From Acetobacteraceae bacterium (lineage in GTDB: Bacteria > Pseudomonadota > Alphaproteobacteria > Acetobacterales > Acetobacteraceae): a stretch of 64,000 nucleotides of DNA. Shown here piece by piece: positions 34,419 to 44,200 of the stretch. The stretch lies in NCBI GenBank assembly GCA_947475245.1, contig CANJLW010000009.1, forward strand, positions 1 to 64,000. Direction: 5' to 3'. The position numbers and the translations under genes are program-made. Under the pieces are notes generated by a model. It had not been told where the DNA came from and did no database searches. It saw nothing but the letters and a program-made list of their open reading frames with translations. Position 1 is the first letter of the stretch. Each line of letters opens with the position of its first letter.

Positions 34419-35269
34419 GCCTGCAGGAAGTCGCGCACGACGGCGATCTGCGCGTCGTCCATTAGCGCGGGCGCGTGGCCGGCATTGGGAACGACGCAGC
34501 CGGACGCGCCGGATTCGCGCATCCGATCGAGCGTTTCCGGCAGCAGGATGTCGCTGCTTTCGCCGCGGATCGCCAGCACCGGCACACGGATATGCGGCCA
34601 CATGGCCCATAGGTTGACGTCGGCCGGCGGGGTGTCACGCATCGGCTCCACGATCGCGGGATCGTAGTGCAGCGTATAGCCGCCGCCGGCGACATCGCGG
34701 CAGGACGACACGGCGAGGCGACGCCATTGTGCGTCCGTCAGATCGCCGAACGGCGCGTGCACAAGACGCAAATAGCGTTCCACCGCGTCGATGTCAGTGA
34801 AACGGCCGGTCAAGGAAGACCCGGCGGAGGCCAGCATGTAGTCGCGGATGCGGCCCAGCGCGGCGGCCGGGATGAACGGGCCGATGTCGTTCAGGATCAG
34901 TCGGCGGATCGGCGTGTTCGGCGTCGCGGCCAGCAGCATGCCGCAAAGGCCCCCCAGCGACGTGCCGACCCAGGCGACGTCTCGACCGATCCAGGTCAGC
35001 AGATGTCCCAGCGCGGTGACGTAATGCTGTGCCTGATACAGCATGGGATCGGGCAGCCAGTCAGACCCGCCGCGGCCCGGCAGGTCGGGACAGATAACGC
35101 GAAACCGATCCGCCAGCGCCTCTGCCAGGATATCGAAGTCCGCGCCGTTCCGCGTCAGGCCGTGGACGCACACGACCGGCGGGGCGAGCGGGTCACCCCA
35201 CTCGGTCAGCGCCATCCGATGGAAGGCACCGCCGAGGAGGTAGGGGATCGAGACGGCGCGCGGGCGCAT
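34415..35269 (-). CDS. Alpha/beta hydrolase
   Basis: 284 residues. Motifs of the alpha/beta hydrolase fold: VVCVHGLTRNGADFD oxyanion strand, nucleophile Ser104 in WVGTSLGGLCG, acid around AIRGESSDILLP, and catalytic His in VPNAGHAPALM. It lies between a CoA-transferase gene (6 bases upstream) and the DUF3445 gene (ATGA overlap). Similar hydrolases cleave esters, C-C bonds or thioesters; no substrate can be named. Confidence 0.83.
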   Translation of the reverse strand: MRPRAVSIPYLLGGAFHRMALTEWGDPLAPPVVCVHGLTRNGADFDILAEALADRFRVICPDLPGRGGSDWLPDPMLYQAQHYVTALGHLLTWIGRDVAWVGTSLGGLCGMLLAATPNTPIRRLILNDIGPFIPAAALGRIRDYMLASAGSSLTGRFTDIDAVERYLRLVHAPFGDLTDAQWRRLAVSSCRDVAGGGYTLHYDPAIVEPMRDTPPADVNLWAMWPHIRVPVLAIRGESSDILLPETLDRMRESGASGCVVPNAGHAPALMDDAQIAVVRDFLQA

Positions 35270-35275
35270 GTGGGA

Positions 35276-36481
35276 TCAGATGACCCCCTTGCTCCGCAAT
35301 GCCTCCAGCGCGGCCTTGTCGAGGCCCAGGCGTTCGCCCAGCACGCTGTCGGTGTGTTCGCCGAGCAGAGGCGGCGCCAGTCGATAATCGGCCGGGGTTT
35401 CCGACAGCTTGACCGGGTTGGCGATGACCTTGACCGGCGTGCCGGAGCTATGCGCCATTTCCAGCACCATGTTGCGCGCGATGACGTGCGGATCGGCGAA
35501 GACCTGCGACAGCTTGTTGATCGGGCCGCAGCCGATCTTCAGCGCTTCCAGCTTATCGACCCACCAATCCGTCGGGTGCTGCTGCATCACCGGGGTCAGC
35601 GTGTCGGTGACGAGTTGGCGGTTTTCCACGCGCGCGGCGTTGGTGGCAAAGCGCGGGTCTTCCAGCAGGTGGGTCAGGGCGAAGGATTCGCAGAACCGCT
35701 TGAAGGTCGGATCGTTGCCGACCGACAGGACCATATGTCCGTCGGCGGTCGGGAACACCTGATACGGCACGATGTTCGGATGCTGGTTGCCCAGGCGTTC
35801 CGGGTTCTCTCCGGTCGCGAGGTAGTTCATGCCCTGGTTCGCCAGCCAAGCGACATGCGTATCGAGCATGCCGATATCGATCTGCTGGCCTTGCCCGGTC
35901 AGATCGCGATGGCGCAGCGCGGCCAGGATGCCGATGCAGCCGTAAAGCCCGGCGAACAGATCGGCGACCGGCACGCCGACCTTCTGCGGCAGGCCGTTCG
36001 GCTCTCCGGTCAGGCTCATGACGCCGCCCATGCCCTGGATCAGGCTGTCATAGCCCGGGCGCGGCGCGTAAGGGCCGGTCTGGCCGAAGCCGGTGATGGA
36101 GCAATAGATCAGGCGCGGGAATTTGGCGTGCAGTTGTTCATAGCCCAGGCCGTATTTCGCAAGCGCGCCGACCTTGAAATTCTCCACCAGGATGTCGCAA
36201 TCGGCGATCAGCTTCAGGGCGATTTCCTGCCCTTCCTTCTGGCCGATATCCAGGGTGACCGACTGCTTGTTGCGGTTGACGCCGGTGAAATAGGCACTTT
36301 CCTTGGTACCGGCCATGTAGGGCGGCGCGAAGGCGCGCGTGTCGTCGCCGGCGCCGGGACGTTCGATCTTGACCACGTCCGCGCCGAGATCGCCCAGCAT
36401 CTGCGCGCAGGTCGGTCCTGCGAGAACACGGGTCAGGTCGAATACGCGCAGGCCTTTCAGCGGGCCGGTCGGGTTGGTCAT
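35276..36481 (-). CDS. CaiB/BaiF family (class III) CoA-transferase
   Basis: 401 residues from ATG 36481 (ggagaga upstream). Class III CoA-transferase signs: LKGLRVFDLTRVLAGPTCAQ, LGDLGADVVKIERPGAGDDT, NRNKQSVTLDI, VENFKVGALAKYGLGYEQL, and the aspartate-bearing VGVPVADLFAGLYGCIGILA, in which Asp is the acyl-anhydride-forming residue. Transfers CoA from a donor such as succinyl-CoA to a carboxylic acid. Heads the three-gene minus-strand operon. Confidence 0.88.
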   Translation of the reverse strand: MTNPTGPLKGLRVFDLTRVLAGPTCAQMLGDLGADVVKIERPGAGDDTRAFAPPYMAGTKESAYFTGVNRNKQSVTLDIGQKEGQEIALKLIADCDILVENFKVGALAKYGLGYEQLHAKFPRLIYCSITGFGQTGPYAPRPGYDSLIQGMGGVMSLTGEPNGLPQKVGVPVADLFAGLYGCIGILAALRHRDLTGQGQQIDIGMLDTHVAWLANQGMNYLATGENPERLGNQHPNIVPYQVFPTADGHMVLSVGNDPTFKRFCESFALTHLLEDPRFATNAARVENRQLVTDTLTPVMQQHPTDWWVDKLEALKIGCGPINKLSQVFADPHVIARNMVLEMAHSSGTPVKVIANPVKLSETPADYRLAPPLLGEHTDSVLGERLGLDKAALEALRSKGVI

Positions 36482-36596
36482 CGGCGGTCTCTCCAACTTG
36501 GCGGGCTCGCGTGCCGAACCCCGCATCATGGGTCTGTTATAGCCGGTTGGACCAATCAAGCCAGCCATGCGACCGTCGGTTTGGGGAGAACAGCGG

Positions 36597-37844
36597 ATGG
36601 TCACGGAACAGCACAGCATCGAGGGAAGGGCATCCTGGGTCGCGGCCCTGATCACCTTGGGCATTCTGTCGATTTCCTATGGCGCGCCGCTGCTGATCGT
36701 CGTCGGGCTGCGTCCGATTGAAGACGCGATGAATGCGGATCGCTCGGTCATCGCGCTTGCCGGTGCGCTGGTCTGGGTCGGCACCGGGGCGGGCGGTATT
36801 CCCATGGGTTGGTTGGCGGATCGGATCGGAATCCGCGCCATTGTCGCCCTGGGCACGGTCATGATGGCGGGCGGGCTGGCGCTTTCGACCCTGGGCGAAG
36901 TCTGGTCCCTCTACCTCGGTCACGGTCTTCTGATCGGTCTGCTCGGCAATGGCGCGATCTATGCCCCGTTACTGATTTACACCAGCCGGTGGTTCGATCG
37001 GCGGCGCGGCACGGCGATCGCGCTGATCTCCTCCGGGCAGTACATCGCGGGTGTCGTCTGGCCGTCGGTGTTCGAGCGCGGGATCGCGCTGTTTGGCTGG
37101 CAAACCACCATGATGGCCTATGGCGCGGTCGTTCTGGCGGTGATCCTGCCTGCAATTCTGCTGTTGAAGCCCGCGCCCGGCGCGCCGGTTGTCGGGGCGG
37201 GCGCGGTCGTCGTCGCCAAGGGGGGCTCGGTCCTCGGTCTGCATCCCAATCTTATGCAGGCCCTGATCTGTCTGGCGGTGTTTTGCTGCTGCGTGCCGAT
37301 GGCGGTGCCGTCGACCCATCTGGTCGCCTTCTGCGGCGATATCGGGATCAGCCCGTCGCACGGCGCGGCGATGCTGTCGGTGTTGCTGGGCTGCGCCTTT
37401 GTCTCCCGCCAATTCTGGGGCGCGCTGTCCGATCGGATCGGCGGCCTGCGCACGGTCCTGTTGGGGTCGATGTGTCAGGCGGTGGCGATCGCCGCGTTCC
37501 TGCTGACGCAGGACGAGTATGGCCTGTTCGCCATTTCCGCCGCGTTCGGTCTCGGTTTCAGCGGCATCATCCCGTCCTATACCGTCGCCATCCGTGACCA
37601 CTACCCGTCGGCGGAGGCGTCGTGGCGGATACCCTGCGTGTTGTTCGCGGGCATGTCCGGGATGGCGTTCGGCAGTTGGTTCGCCGGCGCGCTGTTCGAC
37701 CATTTCAACTATTACGCGCCGGCCTTCGCCGCGGGCGTCGCGTTCAACATTCTGAACCTGCTGCTGGTGGGCTTTCTGGTCTCGCGCCTGTCGCGGCACC
37801 AACGACCCAACACCGGGTCGCTGCTGACAACAGGTCGAGCGTGA
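36597..37844 (+). CDS. Major facilitator superfamily transporter (OFA/monocarboxylate-like)
   Basis: 415 residues from ATG 36597 (ggggaga upstream), twelve predicted membrane helices. The helix 2-3 loop GWLADRIGIRAIVALG and the corresponding helix 8-9 loop WGALSDRIGGLRTVLLG are the MFS signature. The pattern (GAPLLIVVGLRPIEDAMNAD, NGAIYAPLLIYTSRWFDRRR) resembles oxalate/formate antiporter-type monocarboxylate carriers. It precedes a 2-hydroxyacid dehydrogenase by 36 bases, so it may import a hydroxy acid or other carboxylate. Confidence 0.85.
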   Translation: MVTEQHSIEGRASWVAALITLGILSISYGAPLLIVVGLRPIEDAMNADRSVIALAGALVWVGTGAGGIPMGWLADRIGIRAIVALGTVMMAGGLALSTLGEVWSLYLGHGLLIGLLGNGAIYAPLLIYTSRWFDRRRGTAIALISSGQYIAGVVWPSVFERGIALFGWQTTMMAYGAVVLAVILPAILLLKPAPGAPVVGAGAVVVAKGGSVLGLHPNLMQALICLAVFCCCVPMAVPSTHLVAFCGDIGISPSHGAAMLSVLLGCAFVSRQFWGALSDRIGGLRTVLLGSMCQAVAIAAFLLTQDEYGLFAISAAFGLGFSGIIPSYTVAIRDHYPSAEASWRIPCVLFAGMSGMAFGSWFAGALFDHFNYYAPAFAAGVAFNILNLLLVGFLVSRLSRHQRPNTGSLLTTGRA

Positions 37845-37880
37845 TTTAGCGTCGCGCACGAACGCAAAAAGGGAAACGCC

Positions 37881-38933
37881 ATGGCAGCCAACACAAAGCG
37901 CGTCTTCTACGTCAAATACCTGTCGTCGATGCTGTTCGCCGACATTCTGGCGCAGCGGCCCGACGTGCAACTCGACAAGCTGGAAAATGAAACGCCGGAC
38001 GACGAGGCCGAACCAATTTTGAGTCAGGCGCATGTCTATCAGATCGGCGCGTCGCGCCAGATCATCGCGCCCCGGTTGCAGGTGCATGCCAAGCTGCTGG
38101 CGCGGACGCCGAACCTGATCGCGGTGTCGTCCAACGGCGCCGGCTATGACACCATCGACGTGGACGATTGCACGGCGCAGGGCATCGCGGTCGTCAATCA
38201 ATCCGGCGGCAACAAGGAAGGCGTCGCCGAACATGCGTTGGCGATGATGTTGAGCCTGTCGAAGCGGATCAACGAAACCGACCGACGCCTGCGCTCCGGC
38301 GGGGATTTGCCGCGCAATGCCTTTATCGGGCGCGAATTGCTGAACCGAACCATCGGCGTGATCGGCATCGGCAATGTCGGCGGGCGCGTGGCGGAGCTGT
38401 GCAAGGGCCTGTTCAAGATGCGCGTGCTGGCCTTTGACCCGATGCTGACGGCGGAACAGATCAAGGCGCGCGGCGCCGAAAAGGTCGAGCTGGAGGAGCT
38501 GTTGGCGCAGTCCGACTATGTCTCCGTCCACTGCCCGCTGACGAAGCAGTCGCGCGGCCTGATGGGTGCGGCGCAATTTGCGCGCATGCGGCCCGATGCC
38601 TACTTCATCACCACGGCGCGCGGCTTCATCCATGACGAAACCGCGCTGGCGGCGGCGTTGGCGGATAAGCGTATTGCGGGCGCCGGGCTGGATGTGTGGG
38701 AGGACGAGCCCCCGCCGCACGATCACCCGCTGATGGCGTTCGAGAACGTTATCGTCAGCCCGCATACGGCGGGATCGACGATCGAATCGCGCGAAAACAT
38801 GGCTCGTTACGCGGCGGAACAGGTGCTGGAGATCCTGGACGGCAGAAAGCCCGAACGGCTGATCAATCCGGAAGTCTGGCCCGCTTATCGGGAGCGGTTC
38901 GCGCGCATCATGGGCTACGCCGCCGACGCCTGA
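37881..38933 (+). CDS. D-isomer-specific 2-hydroxyacid dehydrogenase
   Basis: 350 residues. NAD-binding motif GIGNVGG (162-168) followed by Asp (AFDPML), and the catalytic triad of the family: Arg in TTARGFIHDET, Glu in WEDEPPPHDHP and His in VSPHTAGST. The catalytic domain includes AVSSNGAGYDTIDVDDC. Length and ligand loops are like phosphoglycerate or hydroxypyruvate/glyoxylate reductases, but no ACT domain is present. Likely reduces a 2-oxo acid or oxidises a D-2-hydroxy acid; the MFS gene upstream may supply the substrate. Confidence 0.87.
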   Translation: MAANTKRVFYVKYLSSMLFADILAQRPDVQLDKLENETPDDEAEPILSQAHVYQIGASRQIIAPRLQVHAKLLARTPNLIAVSSNGAGYDTIDVDDCTAQGIAVVNQSGGNKEGVAEHALAMMLSLSKRINETDRRLRSGGDLPRNAFIGRELLNRTIGVIGIGNVGGRVAELCKGLFKMRVLAFDPMLTAEQIKARGAEKVELEELLAQSDYVSVHCPLTKQSRGLMGAAQFARMRPDAYFITTARGFIHDETALAAALADKRIAGAGLDVWEDEPPPHDHPLMAFENVIVSPHTAGSTIESRENMARYAAEQVLEILDGRKPERLINPEVWPAYRERFARIMGYAADA

Positions 38934-38935
38934 TC

Positions 38936-38948
38936 CCGGCAACCGGGG
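38936..38948. terminator. Short hairpin between convergent genes
   Basis: CCCGG (38936-38940) and CCGGG (38944-38948) pair around caa between the dehydrogenase stop and the end of the next gene. Small and without a T-run; weak support. Confidence 0.3.
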
Positions 38949-38952
38949 ACGC

Positions 38953-39477
38953 TCAGTGCTTCTGGGCGTTCCCGGCGGTTTTGCGCCATTCCATGAACCG
39001 ATCGGCGTTGGCATAGGCTTCCTTTTCGACCGCGTCCCGCTCTTTCACATACCGTTCGGCGAACCCTTCGGTGCCCCAGCGCTGGTATTGCAGCACATGC
39101 GTCAACTCGTGCGCCCATAGCTTGATGTCGGACTGCGCGACCGCGGGGTCGCGAAAGACGATGACGTCGCCAAGCGTCATGGCCGCCGCGTCGCCATAGG
39201 TGAATGCAAGGTTCGGCAATGCGATCCCGGCTGACTGTCCACTGACGAAGCGCGTGCGTTGCAGCAGGTCGGCGGGAAAGAAACCCAGCAACGCGCGGTG
39301 GATCGCGGGCGGGATCGGCTTCACGCCCTTGGCGATCGCCTGCTCCCGCGTGCTGTCGATCACTCGCGCGAGGAGTCGGGCGGCATAGTCGGTCAGCATC
39401 GGCGCAAGCTCCGGTGCCGGCTGCGCGCGCCCGGGCATCGCCCAAAGCAAGCCCGCCAGAACCAACCAACGTTTCAC
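38953..39477 (-). CDS. Secreted DUF4157-like protein with HExxH motif
   Basis: 174 residues from the GTG at 39477, chosen because aggag lies 7 bases before it and the protein then opens with a signal peptide (VKRWLVLAGLLWAMPGRAQP); an ATG at 39507 is the alternative. The core is MTLGDVIVFRDP ... LWAHELTHVLQYQRWGTEGF, with His123-Glu-x-x-His127, the motif shared by DUF4157 zinc-peptidase-like domains. Here it is a free periplasmic protein and no extracellular contractile injection system gene is nearby. Peptidase activity is not certain, since DUF4157 domains often lack proven activity. Confidence 0.72.
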   Translation of the reverse strand: MKRWLVLAGLLWAMPGRAQPAPELAPMLTDYAARLLARVIDSTREQAIAKGVKPIPPAIHRALLGFFPADLLQRTRFVSGQSAGIALPNLAFTYGDAAAMTLGDVIVFRDPAVAQSDIKLWAHELTHVLQYQRWGTEGFAERYVKERDAVEKEAYANADRFMEWRKTAGNAQKH

Positions 39478-39595
39478 GACAAATCTCCTGTTTCGATCCG
39501 GCGCCATTGCAACACTCCATCGCGTCGAAACAAGGTCGGGAATGTGGCGTGGAATGGCCGTGTCGGCTACCGTCCGGCGCGGAATGGGGGACACA

Positions 39596-41296
39596 ATGAA
39601 CGACGACGACTCGTACCTGGCGCATCTGCGCGCCTTGCGCGACCGCAACTGGCCGACCGGAATCCCGCGGGAGCCGCATTATCCGTTCGGAGAGGTCCCG
39701 ATCACCGAGTATTTGCGCCGCTGGGCGGATATCCAACCCGACCGCGCCGCCATCGTGTTCTATGGTGCCGAAACAAGCTGGGCCGAACTGAACCGCCAAA
39801 GCGATCGCTTCGCCGCCTTGTTGGTCGAATCGGGCGCGCGCCCCGGCGATCGCGTCGCGGTCTATCTGCAAAGCTGTCCGCAGTATCACGCCGCGTTCTT
39901 CGGCATTCTTAAGGCCGGTTGCGTGCATGTGCCGGTCAACCCGATGTTCCGGGAGCACGAGTTGCTCTACGAACTCAACGATACCGGCGCCGAACTGATT
40001 CTGGCGCAGGATCAGTTGATGGATCTGGTGCGCGCGGTGCTGCCGCGTTCGGCGTTGCGCCGGGTCTTCGTGACCAGTGTCGCCGAAGCCTTGCCGTCGG
40101 AACCGACGATCCCCATCCTCGACAGCATCGCCCAGAAGCGCATCGCTTGTCCCGATGCCGTCGACCTGCTGCCGGCCCTCGCGGCGGTCACGGGGCCGGT
40201 GCCGAACATTGTCGTCGACCTCGATGCCGTCGCGGCGTTGAACTATACGGGCGGCACGACCGGCATGCCCAAGGGCTGTGTTCATACCCAGCGCGACATG
40301 ATCTACACCGCCGCGACCACCTGTGCCTGCGCCAGCCAGACGACTCGGCACGATGTCGTGCTCAACATCTTCCCGGTGTTCTGGATCGCCGGAGAGGACA
40401 TGGGCATCCTGTTTCCCGTCTTCGCCGGATGCACGCTGGTGGAACTGGCGCGATGGGACGCAAAGGGCTGGATGGCCGCCGTCGACCACTATCGCGTGAC
40501 GGAAGCCGTGCTGCTGGTCGACAATGCCGTTGCCGTCATGGATCACCCCGACCTCGGCGACTACGATCTGACATCGCTGCGCCGGACCGGCGTTGCCTCT
40601 TTCGTGAAGAAGCTCAATCGCGACTACCGCGCGCGCTGGCACGCGCTGACCGGGACGACCATGGCAGAGGTCGCCTGGGGCATGACCGAAACCCACACCT
40701 GCGACACCTTCACCACGGGCATGCAGGATAACGAACGCGATCTGCGCGATCCCATCTTCGTCGGTCTGCCGGTACCGGGTACCGAGTTTGTCATTCGCGA
40801 TTTTGAAACCGGCGCGCTGCTGCCGCTGGGGCAGGAAGGCGAAATGGTCGTGCGGTCGCCGTCGATGCTGAAATCCTATTGGAACAAGCCCGAAGCCTCG
40901 GCCGAGGCCTTGCGCAACGGCTGGTTCCATACCGGCGACATCGGCATGATCGATACGGACGGGTATCTGCATTTCCTGGGTCGTCGTAAGGAAATGCTCA
41001 AGGTCACGGGCATGAGCGTGTTTCCCGCCGAGATCGAGGCACTTTTGGGCCAGCACCCCGCCGTTGTCGGATCGGCCGTGCTGGGCCGACCGGACGAGCG
41101 GCGCGGGCAGGTGCCCGTTGCCTTCGTGCTGATCGATCCGGCCATGGCTGACACGATGACGGAAGCCGAACTGACGGCGTGGTGCCGAGGGAATATGGCG
41201 ACGTACAAGGTGCCGGAAATCCGCTTTGCGGAGTCGCTGCCCATGACCGCCACCGGCAAAGTCAAAAAAGAAGAACTGGCGAAACTGTTCACATGA
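39596..41296 (+). CDS. AMP-dependent acyl-CoA synthetase/ligase
   Basis: 566 residues from ATG 39596. Adenylate-forming enzyme: P-loop LNYTGGTTGMPKGCVHT, second motif WGMTETHTCD, hinge region GWFHTGDIGMIDTDGYLHFL, GRRKEMLKVTGMSVFPAEIE, and the catalytic lysine near the end in MTATGKVKKEEL. It activates a carboxylic acid to its CoA ester with ATP. Overlaps the carboxylase gene by 4 bases, so its product is very likely the substrate of that carboxylase. Confidence 0.88.
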   Translation: MNDDDSYLAHLRALRDRNWPTGIPREPHYPFGEVPITEYLRRWADIQPDRAAIVFYGAETSWAELNRQSDRFAALLVESGARPGDRVAVYLQSCPQYHAAFFGILKAGCVHVPVNPMFREHELLYELNDTGAELILAQDQLMDLVRAVLPRSALRRVFVTSVAEALPSEPTIPILDSIAQKRIACPDAVDLLPALAAVTGPVPNIVVDLDAVAALNYTGGTTGMPKGCVHTQRDMIYTAATTCACASQTTRHDVVLNIFPVFWIAGEDMGILFPVFAGCTLVELARWDAKGWMAAVDHYRVTEAVLLVDNAVAVMDHPDLGDYDLTSLRRTGVASFVKKLNRDYRARWHALTGTTMAEVAWGMTETHTCDTFTTGMQDNERDLRDPIFVGLPVPGTEFVIRDFETGALLPLGQEGEMVVRSPSMLKSYWNKPEASAEALRNGWFHTGDIGMIDTDGYLHFLGRRKEMLKVTGMSVFPAEIEALLGQHPAVVGSAVLGRPDERRGQVPVAFVLIDPAMADTMTEAELTAWCRGNMATYKVPEIRFAESLPMTATGKVKKEELAKLFT

Positions 41297-44200
41297 TCCA
41301 ATCGATCCTGATCGCCAATCGCGGCGAAATCGCGATCCGCATCGCGCGCGCCGCCGCCGAACTGGGTATTCGTACCGTCGGTGTGTTCTCGTCCGACGAC
41401 GCGAAGTCGCTGCATGTGCGGCGGGTCGATCAGGCTGTGCCGCTGTCGGGCACCGGCGCGTCTGCCTATCTCGATATCGCCGCAATCGTCGCCGCCGCCC
41501 AATCCGCCGGTTGTGACGCCGTGCATCCCGGCTACGGCTTTCTCAGCGAAAACGCCGCCTTTGCCCGCGCCTGCGCCGATGCCGGGCTGATCTTCATCGG
41601 CCCGGAACCCGACGCCTTGGACCTGTTTGGCGACAAGACGGCCGCGCGGGCCTTGGCGCGGGACTGCGGAGTCCCGACCGCCGCCGGCACCGGCGGGCCG
41701 ACAGATCTGACCGGCGCGCGCGCTTTCCTGGCGGCGCACGGTGCCATCATGCTCAAGGCCGTGGCCGGTGGCGGCGGGCGCGGCATGCGTATCGTCACCG
41801 CCGAAGCCGATCTGTCCGATGCCTATGAACGGTGCCAGGCGGAAGCGCGCGCCGCCTTCGGTATCGGCGATATCTATGCCGAGGCGTTGATCCGCGATGC
41901 GCGCCACATCGAAATCCAGATCGTCGGCGACGGCACCGGCGCGGTCGCGCATCTGGGCGAGCGTGAATGCAGCCTGCAACGGCGTCATCAGAAACTGTTC
42001 GAGATCGCGCCCAGCCCGTCATTATCCGAAGCCATGCGTTCGCGGATCGCCACAGCCGCCGTCGCCATGGCTCGGCGTGTGCGGTATCGCGCCCTGGGCA
42101 CGTTCGAATTCCTGGTCGGCGGCGATCGGTTTGTCTTTATCGAAGCCAACCCGAGACTACAGGTCGAGCATACCGTTACCGAGGAGGTTTACGGTATCGA
42201 TCTGGTCAAGGCGCAAATCCGCATCGCCGGCGGCGCGACGCTGGACGAACTGCGCCTGGGTCAATCCGATCTTCCGCCGCCGCGCGGCTATGCCATCCAA
42301 CTGCGCGTGAACATGGAAACGATGTCGGCGGACGGGGCGACCCTGCCGACGGGCGGTGTCATTGGTGTTTACGAACCGCCGTCCGGCGCGGGGATCAGGG
42401 TCGATGGGTTCGGCTATGCCGGATATCGGACCTCGGCCAATTTTGACTCACTTCTGGCGAAGCTCATCGTTTCATCGGCCGGCCCCGATTACGCGGATGC
42501 GATTGCCCGTGCCCGCCGAGCGGTTGGGGAGTTCCGGATCGAGGGGGTTGGTACGAATCTGGCGTTCCTCGCCGCGCTGTTGCGCCACCCCGAGGTGATC
42601 GCCAATCGGGTCTCCACGCGGTTTCTGGACGACAATGTTGCGGCCCTGGTCGGGGATCAGGCCGAACCGGATCGCTTCTTTTCCGCCGCTGAAACCGGCA
42701 TCGGCACGAGGCAAGCGGCGATCGACACGGGACCGGCCGGGACAACCGCGGTGTCGTCGCCGATGCAGGGGCTGGTCATCGCTGTCGACACGCCCGAAGG
42801 CGCCACGGTGCGGCAGGGTCAGCAGGTTGCGATCCTGGAAGCGATGAAGATGCAGCACGTCATCGCGGCTTCGGTCGGCGGCGTCGTGCGCGCGGTCGTC
42901 GCGAAGCCGGGCGATGTTCTGTTCCCGGATCAGCCGATCCTTTTCATCGAACCGCGCGATGTCGCAATGGCCGAAGACGTGGTCGAAACCGCGATCGATA
43001 TCGACGCGATCCGCCCGGACCTTGCCGAATCGCTGGCGCGCCATGCGCTGACCCAGGACGCGCAACGCCCCGCCGCCGTCGCCTGGCGCAGAGGGCGCGG
43101 CGGGCGCACCGTGCGAGAGAATGTGGACGACCTGCTCGATCCCGGCAGCTTCATCGAGTACGGTTCGCTGATCCTGGCGGCGCAGCGCAGCCGACGTTCC
43201 ATGGACGAACTTTTGCGGATGTCACCGGGCGATGGCGTCGTCGCGGGCATGGGCACGGTGAATGCCGCGACCTTTGGCGAGGAGCGGGCGTCCACCGTCG
43301 TCGTTGCCTATGACTACACCGTTCTGGCCGGCACCCAGGGCGCGATGAACCACAAGAAGCAGGACCGCGTGTTTCAACTGGCCGAACAACTGCGTCGGCC
43401 GCTGGTGCTGTTCGCGGAAGGCGGCGGCGGTCGGCCGGGCGATACGGATACGGCGCTGCTGCACGGCTCCAGCCTCGACATCAAGACGTTTCATACATAC
43501 GCGCGCCTGTCCGGTCTGATCCCGATCGTCGGCATCGTCCACGGCCGCTGCTTCGCCGGCAACGCCGCCCTGCTTGGTTGCTGCGACGTCGTCATCGCCG
43601 ATAAAACCGCCTGCATCGGCATGGGCGGCCCGGCAATGATCGAAGGCGGCGGGCTGGGCGTCTTCAAGCCGGAGGAAGTGGGACCGATCGATGTCCAGGT
43701 CCCGAACGGCGTGATCGATATTCTGGTCGAGGACGAAGCCGCCGCCGTCGCCACGGCGAAGAAATACCTGTCGTATTTCCAGGGACCGGTGACCGGCTGG
43801 ACCTGCCCCGATCAACGCCTGCTGCGCCGCGTGGTGCCGGAAAACCGGTTGCGCGTTTACGACATGCGCGCGTTGGTCCACGGGCTGGCGGACACGGACT
43901 CGGTGCTTGAACTGCGGGCCGGCTTTGGCCTGGGGATGATCACGGCGCTGGTGCGGATCGAAGGCGTTCCTTTCGGCCTGATCGCCAATAACCCGATGCA
44001 CCTGGCGGGCGCGATCGATGCCGACGCGGCGGACAAGGCGGCACGCTTCATGCAGCTATGCGACGCGCACGGGCTGCCGATTGTTTCCCTGTGCGATACG
44101 CCGGGCTTCATGGTGGGGCCGGAAGCGGAGAAATCCGCCCTGGTGCGTCGCGTCTGCCGCATGTTCGTCAACGGTGCCAACCTGTCGGTGCCGCTGTTCA

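Noticed and set aside
36969-39014. Long minus-strand open frame of about 680 codons
   Set aside because: Antisense to the MFS and 2-hydroxyacid dehydrogenase genes, which have clear motifs; no protein family visible in the antisense reading.
38953-39477. Part of an extracellular contractile injection system (DUF4157 core)
   Set aside because: No tube, sheath, baseplate or AAA+ unfoldase genes nearby; the protein is a small secreted stand-alone.
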